DNA from: Nitrospira sp. UBA6493
GTDB lineage: Bacteria > Nitrospirota > Nitrospiria > Nitrospirales > Nitrospiraceae
Assembly (NCBI GenBank): GCA_002435325.1
Contig: DJMJ01000024.1
Coordinates: 5,170-69,169, forward strand
Length of the DNA stretch: 64,000 nt
Reading direction: 5' to 3'
How positions within the stretch are numbered: position 1 is the first letter of the stretch; every line of letters starts with the position of its first letter. Shown one piece after another: positions 49,374-58,197 of this stretch. The notes beneath the pieces are model-generated. The model ran no database searches, was not told where the DNA came from, and worked only from the letters and a program-made list of their open reading frames with translations. A program made the position numbers and the translations under genes.

Positions 49374-51299
49374 ATGGGCAAAGTCATCGGCATCGATCTT
49401 GGGACCACCAACTCATGCGTCGCCATTATGAGCGGCGGCGATCCTGTCGTCATCGCCAACGCGGAAGGAGCCCGCACCACCCCTTCCATCGTCGGCATCA
49501 CGGAAAAAGGCGAACGTCTCGTCGGCCAGATCGCGAAGCGCCAGGCCATTACTAACCCGGAAAATACGATTTTCTCGGTCAAGCGTCTCATGGGCCGTAA
49601 ATTCAAGAGTCCGCAAGTGCAAGAAGCCATGAAGCGCCTCCCCTACAAAGTCGTAGAAGCCGACAACGGCGATGCCCATGTCCAGATCCGCGGCAAGAGT
49701 TACAGCCCGCCGGAAGTGTCCGCCATGATCTTGCAGAAGATGCGGCAGACGGCGGAAGACTATCTCGGAGAAAAGGTCACGGAAGCGGTCATTACCGTCC
49801 CGGCCTATTTCGACGACAGCCAGCGCCAAGCGACGAAAGATGCGGGCCAGATTGCAGGGCTGAACGTCCTGCGCATCATCAACGAGCCCACGGCAGCCTC
49901 GCTGGCCTACGGTCTCGACAAGAAAAAAGACGAGCGGATTGTCGTCTATGACCTCGGCGGCGGCACTTTCGATGTCTCCATCCTCGAAATAGGCGAAGGC
50001 GTCTTCGAAGTGAAATCCACCAACGGCGACACCTATCTCGGCGGCGACGACTTCGACCTCCGCGTGATGGACTGGCTCGTCGATGAATTCAAGAAAGACC
50101 AGGGCATCGATCTCAAGAAAGACCGGATGGCCTTGCAGCGGCTGAAAGAAGCTGCGGAACGAGCCAAGATCGAACTGTCGTCCTCCGCGGAGACCGAAAT
50201 CAATCTCCCGTTTATCACGGCCGATGCCAGCGGTCCGAAACACTTGGTCACCAAGCTGACCAGGGCGAAGCTGGAACAATTGGTGGACGACTTGATCCAA
50301 CGCACGATTGAACCCTGCCGGAAAGCCTTGGCCGATGCCGGCGTCAGCGCCAAAGACATTCAGGAAGTGGTGCTTGTCGGCGGCATGACCCGCATGCCGA
50401 AGGTCATTCAGGTCGTGAAGGAATTCTTCGGCAAGGAACCGCATCGCGGCGTGAACCCGGATGAAGTCGTCGCCATCGGTGCCGGCATTCAAGGCGGTGT
50501 GCTCAAGGGCGAAGTGAAAGACGTGCTCTTGCTGGACGTCACACCTCTCTCATTGGGTATCGAAACACTCGGCGGCGTCTTCACGAAGTTGATCGAACGC
50601 AACACAACTGTCCCGACCAAGAAGAGCCAGGTGTTCTCGACTGCGGCCGACAATCAAACCGCCGTCACGATCCGGGTCTTCCAAGGCGAACGCGAAATGG
50701 CCAATGACAACAAGCTCCTCGGCCAGTTCGATTTGGTCGGCATTCCTCCGGCCCCGCGCGGAATGCCCCAGGTGGAAGTGACTTTTGACATTGACGCCAA
50801 CGGCATCGTGCATGTCTCGGCCAAGGATCTGGCGACGCAGAAAGAGCAGTCGATCAAGATCACGGCCTCCAGCGGTCTCAGCAAGGATGAAGTCGAAAAG
50901 CTGGTTCGCGACGCCGCCTCCCATACCGAGGAAGACAAAAAGCGCCGGAAACTGGCCGAAGCCAAAAACCAGGCGGATAACCTGGTCTACCAGACCGAAA
51001 AAAATCTCACGGAATACGGCGACAAAGTCGATCCGGATGAGAAGACTAAAATTCAGGACGCCATCGCGGGTGTGAAGAAGGCGCTTGAGGGCACTGATGC
51101 CGACGCCATCGAATCGGCCACGCAAACCCTGATGACCGCTTCGCACAAGCTCGCCGAAGAGATGTATAAGAAAGCGGCGGCCAGTGCGGCGCCTGGGTCC
51201 GGAACAGACGCCTCGGCAGGCAATACCGGCGGCGATCAGAAGCAGGATGAAAAAGTCGTGGATGCGGAGTTCGAAGAAGTAGACAAAGATAAGAAGTAG
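49374..51299 (+). CDS. dnaK: Chaperone DnaK (Hsp70)
   Basis: 641 residues. The ATPase N-terminus is GKVIGIDLGTTNSCVAIMSG, with a connecting loop GVFEVKSTNGDTYLGGDDFD and phosphate loop VVLVGGMTRMPKV. The substrate domain begins LLLDVTPLSLGIETLGGVFT. A Gly/Ala-rich tail ends in EEVDKDKK. GrpE and DnaJ are its neighbours; a stem-loop separates it from dnaJ. Confidence 0.98.
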   Translation: MGKVIGIDLGTTNSCVAIMSGGDPVVIANAEGARTTPSIVGITEKGERLVGQIAKRQAITNPENTIFSVKRLMGRKFKSPQVQEAMKRLPYKVVEADNGDAHVQIRGKSYSPPEVSAMILQKMRQTAEDYLGEKVTEAVITVPAYFDDSQRQATKDAGQIAGLNVLRIINEPTAASLAYGLDKKKDERIVVYDLGGGTFDVSILEIGEGVFEVKSTNGDTYLGGDDFDLRVMDWLVDEFKKDQGIDLKKDRMALQRLKEAAERAKIELSSSAETEINLPFITADASGPKHLVTKLTRAKLEQLVDDLIQRTIEPCRKALADAGVSAKDIQEVVLVGGMTRMPKVIQVVKEFFGKEPHRGVNPDEVVAIGAGIQGGVLKGEVKDVLLLDVTPLSLGIETLGGVFTKLIERNTTVPTKKSQVFSTAADNQTAVTIRVFQGEREMANDNKLLGQFDLVGIPPAPRGMPQVEVTFDIDANGIVHVSAKDLATQKEQSIKITASSGLSKDEVEKLVRDAASHTEEDKKRRKLAEAKNQADNLVYQTEKNLTEYGDKVDPDEKTKIQDAIAGVKKALEGTDADAIESATQTLMTASHKLAEEMYKKAAASAAPGSGTDASAGNTGGDQKQDEKVVDAEFEEVDKDKK

Positions 51300-51318
51300 C
51301 GTAGAATACCGCTCAGTC

Positions 51319-51357
51319 AGACCGAGTTTCCCGGAACAGGGGAACTCGGTCTTTCTG
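51319..51357 (+). terminator. Rho-independent terminator between dnaK and dnaJ
   Basis: A 14-base stem AGACCGAGTTTCCC (51319-51332) pairs with GGGGAACTCGGTCT (51339-51352), with one G-U pair and a six-base loop, followed by TTCTGT. It should end or attenuate the grpE-dnaK transcript, so dnaJ may be expressed less or from its own promoter. Confidence 0.75.
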
Positions 51358-51394
51358 TAAGTTCATCTGTCCTTTCATACGAGCACAGGCATTC

Positions 51395-52510
51395 GTGGCT
51401 AAACGAGATTATTACGAGATCCTCGGCGTTGATAAAAACGTTTCCGATGAAGAGCTGAAAAAGGCCTATCGGAAAATGGCGCGCCAGCACCATCCCGACC
51501 TGCACACCGGCGACGAGCAGAAAAAAACCGCCGAAGAACGGTTCAAAGAGGTCAACGAAGCCTACGAAATCCTGAGCGATCAGGAAAAACGGAAACGCTA
51601 TGACATGTTCGGGCATGCCGGCGCTCAACAAGGCAGCGGGTTCGAAGGGTTCGGCGGCCAAGCCGGAGGGTTCGGCGACGTCTTCAACGACATCTTCGAG
51701 GACTTTTTTGGCGGCCAGCGTGGCGGCAGCCGGGTCGAGCGCGGGAACGACCTGCAATACAATCTTGAGCTGAGCTTCGAAGAAGCGGTCTACGGAAAAG
51801 ATGCCAAGCTCAAGATTCCCCGCTGGGAGACCTGCGGAGACTGCAAAGGCACGGGCGCTAAGTCGGCCGCGTCGATCAAGACCTGTCCCAGCTGCAAAGG
51901 CGCCGGTCAGCTCCGCTTCCAACAAGGATTTTTCAGTGTCAGCCGGCCCTGCGGCCAGTGCGACGGTGCCGGACAGATTGTGACGGAGCCCTGCCCCACC
52001 TGCCAGGGCCGCCAACGGGTCTATCGCGAGCGCACCATCGCTGTTCACATACCTGCCGGCATCGAGTCCGGTATGCGCCTGCGCCTGTCCAATGAAGGCG
52101 AACATGGCCCAAACGCCGGCCCTCCCGGAGATCTTTACGTCGCCATTTCAGTCAAACCCCATCCTGTCTTCCAACGCAAAGGCATGGATATTCTCTGCGA
52201 TGTCCCGGTCAATTTTATTACCGCCACGCTGGGTGGAAAAATCGAAGTGCCGACCCTTAAGGGCGACACCGTCATCAAAATTCTGGCTGGCACGCAGCAC
52301 GACAAGATCATGCGCCTCAAGGGCCTGGGAGTACCGAGTCTCAAAGGCAACCAGACCGGCGATCAGCTCTACATCATCAAGGTTCAGATTCCGACCAAAC
52401 TCACGGCCCGACAGAAAGAACTCCTGACCGAATTCGCAAAAGAAAGCGGCATGGTCATGGAAGCCGATGGGGATGGCTTCTTCGATAAGATGAAGACGTT
52501 CTTCGAGTAA
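51395..52510 (+). CDS. dnaJ: Chaperone DnaJ (Hsp40)
   Basis: 371 residues from a GTG start. The J domain has HPD at 33-35 (QHHPDLHTGD). A G/F-rich region follows (QGSGFEGFGGQAGGFG), then four zinc-finger repeats of CxxCxGxG type (CGDCKGTGA; CPSCKGAGQ; CGQCDGAGQ; CPTCQGRQR). The last lacks the final Gly of the repeat but keeps its Cys pair. Full-length type I DnaJ. Confidence 0.97.
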   Translation: MAKRDYYEILGVDKNVSDEELKKAYRKMARQHHPDLHTGDEQKKTAEERFKEVNEAYEILSDQEKRKRYDMFGHAGAQQGSGFEGFGGQAGGFGDVFNDIFEDFFGGQRGGSRVERGNDLQYNLELSFEEAVYGKDAKLKIPRWETCGDCKGTGAKSAASIKTCPSCKGAGQLRFQQGFFSVSRPCGQCDGAGQIVTEPCPTCQGRQRVYRERTIAVHIPAGIESGMRLRLSNEGEHGPNAGPPGDLYVAISVKPHPVFQRKGMDILCDVPVNFITATLGGKIEVPTLKGDTVIKILAGTQHDKIMRLKGLGVPSLKGNQTGDQLYIIKVQIPTKLTARQKELLTEFAKESGMVMEADGDGFFDKMKTFFE

Positions 52511-52548
52511 CGGCCCGCGCACATCTCTCTTCGCCCGACCGAGTTCCT

Positions 52549-53289
52549 ATGCCGATCTTTTTTCTCCCCGCTCATGCCGTCAGTCCCCCCTCTATTGCCG
52601 TGCCCCAGGAACTGCTGGCCCACTTGCGCGACAGCTTGCGCGTCGAAGTGGGTGAAGAGATCATATTTGCCGATGGCCAGGGCGCTCGCTATCGGACGGA
52701 AATCACGCATAGTTCCAAACAAGGCCTCACCGGACGGATTCTCGAGACCTTCCATGAACCGGCCAAGCAAGCCCCTTCGCTAGTTCTTGGCCAAGCCCTT
52801 TTGAAGGGTGAAAAGATGGATTGGGTCATTCAAAAGGCCACGGAGCTGGGCGTGAGCCAAATCATCCCGCTCCAGAGCAGAAATACCATCGTCCAGCTCA
52901 GACCGGAACGGGTCGAGGGGCAATTGGCCCGCTGGCAACGCATCGCACTGGAAGCGGCTCAACAATCCGAACAATGGCGGGTCCCGACGATCGCACAACC
53001 ACAATCGATGAGAGATTTCTGCACGACCCCATCCGGCGAATCAGTCCGCCTCCTGCTTGCCGAACGGCGTGAGGGCCAGAGCTTACTTGCCGTTCTACTT
53101 CCAACAGCAGCGACAGCAGCAATCGTGGCACTGATAGGACCTGAGGGTGGATGGACGGAAGAAGAAATGAACCAAGCGGAAGAAGCAGGATGCCAGCCAA
53201 TTACTCTCGGTCAGAGGATTCTCCGAGCTGAAACGGCGGCGATCGTTACAGTCGGAATTCTGCAGCACCGGATAGGAGAACTGGGGTAA
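52549..53289 (+). CDS. rsmE: 16S rRNA (uracil-1498-N3)-methyltransferase
   Basis: SPOUT-fold methyltransferase of 246 residues. The SAM knot is visible as IVALIGPEGGWTEEEMNQAE and LGQRILRAETAAIVTVGI. The N-terminal PUA-like domain begins MPIFFLPAHAVSPPSIAVPQ. It follows dnaJ as in many bacteria; convergent with the YCF48-like gene, eight bases apart. Confidence 0.94.
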   Translation: MPIFFLPAHAVSPPSIAVPQELLAHLRDSLRVEVGEEIIFADGQGARYRTEITHSSKQGLTGRILETFHEPAKQAPSLVLGQALLKGEKMDWVIQKATELGVSQIIPLQSRNTIVQLRPERVEGQLARWQRIALEAAQQSEQWRVPTIAQPQSMRDFCTTPSGESVRLLLAERREGQSLLAVLLPTAATAAIVALIGPEGGWTEEEMNQAEEAGCQPITLGQRILRAETAAIVTVGILQHRIGELG

Positions 53290-53297
53290 CACTTTCC

Positions 53298-54287
53298 TTA
53301 ACGGCGCGCTTCAAGATGCACGATAGTCCCACCCTCGCCACTCGCCCAGCCATGGTTGATATCAGCAAACGATAAGCCGAATAAGGAAGTGGTCGCGACC
53401 GGCTTTCCTTCACTCCACGAGAAGCCGGCATCGGTCGTTCGATACAGCATCCCGCGCTCACCAACAATCCAACCTTCTTGAGAACTTGTGAAGCGCACCT
53501 TCAAGAGATCGATGACCTTTGTACACGTCTTTCCACAGGGTAATGTGCGATCAATCCACTTGGCGCCGCCATCGTTCGTCTGAAAAAGCGCTCCGGCGTT
53601 TCCTACCGCCCACCCAGTCGAGGAATCGGTGAAATAGACATCGAACAGCGTGACCGCCCCCTGCGTCACCTGAGGGACCCAGGTCGCCCCTCCGTTTTGT
53701 GTCGACAACACCGTCCCCAGCGCGCCCACGACGGTCCCCCGTCGTTCATCGAGAAAATGGACGGCATAGAGCGCGGCGCTTGTTCCGCTGGTCTGCTCTA
53801 CCCACTGAACCCCGCCATCGCTGGTATGGAGGATAGTCCCGCCCCCACCGACAGCCCATCCGACCGTCGGAGAGGCGAAGTAGAGCCCATAGAGCGGCTG
53901 CTGCGTTTCCAGCGGATGACCCGTCCAGCTTTCCCCGCCATTCGTTGATCGGCGAAGCGTCCCGCCGGCTCCTGTAATCCACCCGTTTTTCTGATCGGTA
54001 AAAAATATGCCCGTCAGCAATGCCGTAGTTCCGCTCGTCTGTTTTTTCCACTTCTTCCCGCCATCGGACGTACTGAACAGCGCTCCCCCCGAGCCCACCG
54101 CCCACCCCGTCTTGGCATCCTTAAACTGGACCGCCATCAACGTCATCGCCGTGTTGGTTTTCTGGAGACTCGTAACCAGCGCCGGATCGGCCGCGCGTGC
54201 GAACAGAGGGCTGAAGAAGCCCATGACCGAAACCGTAAGGAGCACTGCTCTACCTGCTCGTGAAAACCGTGTCATACGATCCTTCAT
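53298..54287 (-). CDS. Exported YCF48/BNR-like beta-propeller protein
   Basis: 329 residues with a signal peptide (AVLLTVSVMGFFSPLFARAA). About seven repeats of the pattern GWAVG-GG-L--T-DGG--W follow (GWAVGSGGALFSTSDGGKKW; GWAVGGGGTILHTSDGGVQW; GWAVGNAGALFQTNDGGAKW), matching a seven-bladed propeller like Ycf48, a photosystem II assembly factor. No photosynthesis is expected here, so the role is likely binding or assembly of an envelope complex. Its start overlaps the stop of the TIG protein gene (ATGA). Confidence 0.88.
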   Translation of the reverse strand: MKDRMTRFSRAGRAVLLTVSVMGFFSPLFARAADPALVTSLQKTNTAMTLMAVQFKDAKTGWAVGSGGALFSTSDGGKKWKKQTSGTTALLTGIFFTDQKNGWITGAGGTLRRSTNGGESWTGHPLETQQPLYGLYFASPTVGWAVGGGGTILHTSDGGVQWVEQTSGTSAALYAVHFLDERRGTVVGALGTVLSTQNGGATWVPQVTQGAVTLFDVYFTDSSTGWAVGNAGALFQTNDGGAKWIDRTLPCGKTCTKVIDLLKVRFTSSQEGWIVGERGMLYRTTDAGFSWSEGKPVATTSLFGLSFADINHGWASGEGGTIVHLEARR

Positions 54288-56005
54288 TGATTTGAATTCG
54301 CGTCCGGCCGGTTATTCTTCCAGTAACTGTCATCCGGCAACCCTTTCGCCTCAATGGTAAATTGCCCGGCTTCAGCCGTTACCCACTGCGTCGGCGAGCA
54401 ACAGGTCCGATCTGGCAACACATCCCACGAGCCCCGCCGGACCACGAGCGGACCGGTCGAGAGATCGTCAAAAAAGGCACCCCGCTTCCCGATGCCATAC
54501 AGATTGCGATGCGGCACTTTCACGACGATCTCGGTATCGGTCCAGGATTGCACCAGCGCCGCCGCGCCGTTGAAGAGAACTTCCGTGCGCGACACATTGG
54601 ACACCACCGTTCCGCTCGGTTCCGGCTCATTGATCTCCACATCCAGCCGCCGCTTATAGGCCTTCTGACTCAAACCCAACCCCGTATGTTCCGCCGTCTT
54701 CAGAAATGTCCCGAAGCCGGACCCTTTAATCGTAACCAGCGCATCCAACCCGGCGGACTTCGGATCGTAGGACTCAATCACCGGCGTCACCAACGTAAAC
54801 TCGCCGGCATCCGCCACCACTTCACCGCGCTCCTGACAACACGATCCGTCAGCCTTGGGCTTTGCGGCGCTCCGGTAAATCCGCACCGGTCCGCTCTTCG
54901 CACTGAACGGTACCCACACATCGATCCGGTCGTCGTGCCAGCGATAGATGACGGCCGGCACCCCGCCGATCTCGACACGATTCTCGCCCGTATTGAAATC
55001 CATGAAGCTATAGGGCGTGGCCCCGCTTTCAGAGTAGAACCCGAAATGCTCGCCATGAATGCGCAAGAGCGTCCCGATCGGGGCCCGCGCGGGCGTAATC
55101 GACGCGGCTTTCGGGACATGGACGGTAAAGGTCCCGAGTGCGCGCTGCCGGCCTTGATGCTTGAGCACCAGCGGGCCCGTCTCGGCCCCAAGCGGCACGT
55201 GCACTACGATGACATCGTCGTTCCACTTCGCGACGGTGGCCAGATTATCGCCGATCCACACCGCATCGTTCTCCCCCTTGGCCGCGCCGAACCCCTGGCC
55301 AAACAGCACGACTTTCGTTCCAACCGGGCCGCTCATCGGATCGACACGCACACTGGGAATCAAGGCCAGCGGCACCGCATTGCTCTGGACATATTCCACC
55401 GGCGCACAGCAGGACCCGTCCGGCAGAGGATCGGATGACGCCAGGCGGACGACCACGTCTCCAGAGGCCGCGTTGGTCGGAATCTGTACTTCGATCTTGT
55501 CATCTTTCCACCGCCGCGGCCGCACGATGACGCCGCCGATCACCACGTCGTTCACGCCAAACATGGTATTTGGATCGCGCGCGCCGGCCGTGACTCCGAA
55601 ATGTTGACCGGTAATCGTGAGCATCGTGCCGCGCTCCGCCTCAACTGGAGTGATGGCCTCAATCGTCGGCACTACGACGGTGAACGTGCCGGCCGCCAGC
55701 TTTTTCTTGCCGACCAACACCTCTACCGGCCCGGTCACCGCTTTCACCGGCACCTTGACCTCGACCAGATCGGACTCCCAGCGCTGAATCAACGCGGGCA
55801 GACCGGCGAAGGTCACCTTATTGAACTGGACGGATTTGAAACTCCCAAGCCCCTTGCCGCTCAACACCACGGTCGACCCGGGCGTTGCCGTCGTGGGAGT
55901 AATCTCAATGGCAGGCTGACCGGCATAGGACGAAACAGGAAGTACGGCTCCAAGAACAGCCACTGCAATAATGACTCGTAGAAGCGTCATGACACCTCTC
56001 CTCAA
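54284..56005 (-). CDS. Exported protein with five IPT/TIG domains and repeated Cys-Cys motifs
   Basis: 573 residues with a signal peptide (LLRVIIAVAVLGAVLPVSSYA). Five immunoglobulin-like TIG domains are seen (about 31-110, 112-215, 218-297, 299-405, 409-552), each starting like ITPTTATPGSTVVLSGKGLG. Domains 2, 4 and 5 carry the same vicinal-cysteine motif: PDGSCCAP (199-200), ADGSCCQE (389-390) and PDRTCCSP (535-536). The function is unknown; the Cys pairs could bind metal or form tight disulfides. First gene of a two-gene operon with the propeller protein, behind a strong promoter and about 136 bases of leader. Confidence 0.85.
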   Translation of the reverse strand: MRRGVMTLLRVIIAVAVLGAVLPVSSYAGQPAIEITPTTATPGSTVVLSGKGLGSFKSVQFNKVTFAGLPALIQRWESDLVEVKVPVKAVTGPVEVLVGKKKLAAGTFTVVVPTIEAITPVEAERGTMLTITGQHFGVTAGARDPNTMFGVNDVVIGGVIVRPRRWKDDKIEVQIPTNAASGDVVVRLASSDPLPDGSCCAPVEYVQSNAVPLALIPSVRVDPMSGPVGTKVVLFGQGFGAAKGENDAVWIGDNLATVAKWNDDVIVVHVPLGAETGPLVLKHQGRQRALGTFTVHVPKAASITPARAPIGTLLRIHGEHFGFYSESGATPYSFMDFNTGENRVEIGGVPAVIYRWHDDRIDVWVPFSAKSGPVRIYRSAAKPKADGSCCQERGEVVADAGEFTLVTPVIESYDPKSAGLDALVTIKGSGFGTFLKTAEHTGLGLSQKAYKRRLDVEINEPEPSGTVVSNVSRTEVLFNGAAALVQSWTDTEIVVKVPHRNLYGIGKRGAFFDDLSTGPLVVRRGSWDVLPDRTCCSPTQWVTAEAGQFTIEAKGLPDDSYWKNNRPDANSNQ

Positions 56006-56147
56006 GGCCTGCGTGATAGGTCACGCGTCAGGTTCAGAGTCTGCCCCAAATGATCCAAAAGAACTTCCCTGCACGTGGCACGAGAACCCCACGCACCGGA
56101 TTCAGGAGGGAGCAAACGGGGTACAACGTGAATCGAGGGACAGTCGA

Positions 56148-56177
56148 ACTATAGCAAGCGATTTTTTAGAGTGTCAA
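56148..56177 (-). promoter_or_regulatory. Sigma-70 promoter of the TIG/YCF48 operon
   Basis: Minus strand: perfect TTGACA (56177-56172), an 18-base spacer, TATAGT (56153-56148). It lies just past the ridA stop and gives a leader of about 136 bases before the TIG gene. Confidence 0.65.
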
Positions 56178-56183
56178 GGCGAA

Positions 56184-56651
56184 CTACAAGGGAGGCAACA
56201 CCTGCACGATCAATTCGATTTCGACCGGGGCCTGCCGGGGAAGTTCCGCAGCCCCGACGGCCACACGGGCATGCTTACCGGCTTCGCCGAACACCGCCAC
56301 AAGGAGGTCTGAGGCGCCATTGAGGACTTGGGGCTGGTCCGTGAAACCGGGCGCCGACGCAATGTGGCCGACCATCTTCACGATTCGCTTCACCTTATCG
56401 AGCGATCCGACTTCACCCTGAATGATGGCCAGCGCGTTCAGCGCGGCAAGCTTGGCCGCTTCCATGCCTTGCTCAATTGACAGTTCCTGTCCCAGCTTGC
56501 CTGTCAAGATGAGCTGCCCGTCCTTCGACGGCAGCACCCCGGACAAAAACAAGAGATCCCCCGCCCGCACCACCAGCACATAATTCGCTACGGGCTTCGG
56601 CGCCGCCGGCAATTCAAGATTCAGCGCTTTCAACTTGGCATCGATTGACAT
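56184..56651 (-). CDS. RidA/YjgF-family protein
   Basis: 155 residues. Family marks are LVVRAGDLLFLSGVLPSKDG and the later segment AAKLAALNALAIIQGEVGSL, ending PVEIELIVQVLP. It belongs to the longer YjgF subgroup with an N-terminal extension; the classic RidA Arg that binds the substrate carboxylate (usually near R105) is not in the expected context. It is probably not a strict 2-aminoacrylate deaminase. It follows deoB after ten bases. Confidence 0.88.
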   Translation of the reverse strand: MSIDAKLKALNLELPAAPKPVANYVLVVRAGDLLFLSGVLPSKDGQLILTGKLGQELSIEQGMEAAKLAALNALAIIQGEVGSLDKVKRIVKMVGHIASAPGFTDQPQVLNGASDLLVAVFGEAGKHARVAVGAAELPRQAPVEIELIVQVLPPL

Positions 56652-56661
56652 CGGTCACTCC

Positions 56662-57819
56662 TCATCCCACACGCAGCGCGTCGAAGAAACTCTCCCCCAC
56701 CGGCATACGCTCCGCGCGCAACGCCTCAACGATCGTCTGGCCCAGATCGACAGCCGACGCCCTGGTGCCAAGGTTCACCCCCTGAGCCAATCTAGGGCCC
56801 GTGGTCAAAATCGGGACATATTCACGCGTCGGCGTTTTGACGCCATGAGTCAGATCCCGTCCATGATCGCCCGTCAGCACCAGCAAATCTCCGACTCGCA
56901 GATGTTCAAATAGCTCCGGCAAACGGCGGTCGAACACCTCCAGCGCACTCGCCGCAGCAACCGGTTCATCGGGAAACAAATCCAGGCTCACATACAACAA
57001 GCCGCGCGGCATCTTCCTCAGCATCTTGACAGTTTCCTCGAACGCAGCCGCCGCCGTCACAGCCGGAAACGCTCTGGTGAACCCGCGCCCCGCAAACAAA
57101 TCCGGCGCTTTCCCGACCCCCATCACGATCTGCCCGGATCGATTCAAGATATCGAGCATCGTCACCGCCGGCGGCTCGGCGATAAAATCCTTGCGGCTGG
57201 CGTGGATCTGGAACGCGCCGGCTTCGCCGGTGAACGAATGCGCGACAATCCGCTGCGGCCCACCCGAACCGGTGAAAACCTTCCGCAGTTCACGGCAACG
57301 TTGGTGCAATTCGACGACGGGCAGCATGGTTGAATGCGCCGCCACATGACAGGTCCATCCGCCGTCGGTCCAGATAATGGGAGCGCCGTTCGAGAGATGC
57401 TCGGCACCATGCTCCTCGACAAGCCCCATCAGGGATCCCGCTCGGTTCCCGATGACCTTGCGCCCAAACGCCTGTTCAAGCTGTTGAATAACCGCGAGGG
57501 GAAATTGAGACCGAAAGGGAGACGCCGCGCGGGGCTGGATCACGCCACACGTTTCCCAATAGCCGGTGACGGAATCGATGCCCTGCGAGGCAAACGCCAT
57601 ACGTCCGAAACAGCCGTTCATCTGAGTCATCGTGCGAACGCCAGCAATCTTTGCCAGATGCCCGATGCCCAAGGTCTCCAGATTCGGCAAACTCAGGCCG
57701 CCGACCGTCTCGGATAGATGCCCCAACGTATTGGCGTCGGCATCGCCATAGTCGGAGGCATCAGGCAATGCGCCGATGCCAAGCCCGTCGATAACCAGCA
57801 CAATCACTCGATTGATCAT
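56662..57819 (-). CDS. deoB: Phosphopentomutase
   Basis: Interconverts ribose/deoxyribose 1- and 5-phosphates. 385 residues. The alkaline-phosphatase-type metal site is visible at VLVIDGLGIGALPDASDYGD with ANTLGHL, SVTGYWETCG, and LVLTGDHGRDLTHG. The N-terminus MINRVIVLVIDGLGIGALPD is at the family start, so the ATG at 57819 is firm. deoC lies nearby on the same strand. The promoter's -10 ends seven bases upstream of this ATG, which would make the mRNA almost leaderless. Confidence 0.95.
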   Translation of the reverse strand: MINRVIVLVIDGLGIGALPDASDYGDADANTLGHLSETVGGLSLPNLETLGIGHLAKIAGVRTMTQMNGCFGRMAFASQGIDSVTGYWETCGVIQPRAASPFRSQFPLAVIQQLEQAFGRKVIGNRAGSLMGLVEEHGAEHLSNGAPIIWTDGGWTCHVAAHSTMLPVVELHQRCRELRKVFTGSGGPQRIVAHSFTGEAGAFQIHASRKDFIAEPPAVTMLDILNRSGQIVMGVGKAPDLFAGRGFTRAFPAVTAAAAFEETVKMLRKMPRGLLYVSLDLFPDEPVAAASALEVFDRRLPELFEHLRVGDLLVLTGDHGRDLTHGVKTPTREYVPILTTGPRLAQGVNLGTRASAVDLGQTIVEALRAERMPVGESFFDALRVG

Positions 57820-57825
57820 GCGCGC

Positions 57826-57853
57826 ACTATAGCAAAATGGCCTGGGATGACAA
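57826..57853 (-). promoter_or_regulatory. Sigma-70 promoter of deoB-ridA
   Basis: Minus strand: TTGTCA (57853-57848), a 16-base spacer, TATAGT (57831-57826). The predicted start site falls at about the first base of the deoB ATG. Confidence 0.55.
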
Positions 57854-57895
57854 AGATCATTTCATGTATGGGCAGGTAATTTGGGCGAATCCTTG

Positions 57896-58187
57896 CTACG
57901 CAGCCTCAGAGCGAAACAGATAGCGTTCGATGTGTTTCCTGGCGGACCGTGTGATGACGCGAAACTCAAGACCGAACTCGCGCGAGTTCCACGACCACCA
58001 GTTCGGGCATCCCGGGGATCGTAATGGAGAGCGACGCATATCCATCCTGCGGCACCGGCACATCGCTTTCAACTGCACAACCCCATTCAAACAGGTTATA
58101 GATCGTTCCGGTTCCCGTCACATTCTCAATGACAAACGACACCGGACAACTCACCGATATCCATGGAGCCCGTCGTGCGTCCTGCAT
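57896..58187 (-). pseudogene. PilZ-domain protein, frameshifted
   Basis: An ATG at 58187 with TAGGAG upstream starts PilZ-like text (RRAPWISVSCPVSFVIENVT; GTIYNLFEWGCAVESDVPV; LVVVELARV) that stops at 57966. In another frame the typical PilZ end REFGLEFRVI...ERYLFRSEAA continues to 57896. The break falls where CGCGAGTTCG-like text is expected twice (after ELARV and before REFGLEF). A short deletion between direct repeats, which removed the usual RW-x-GREFG segment, is likely. It lies between deoC and deoB. Confidence 0.7.
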
Positions 58188-58197
58188 CCATCGACTC

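Noticed and set aside
49413..50492. Open frame of about 359 codons on the minus strand within dnaK
   Set aside because: Antisense shadow of dnaK caused by codon bias; dnaK is unmistakable on the plus strand.
54362..55438. Open frame of about 358 codons on the plus strand opposite the TIG gene
   Set aside because: Arg/His/Pro-rich antisense shadow; the minus-strand TIG domains with a signal peptide are the real gene.
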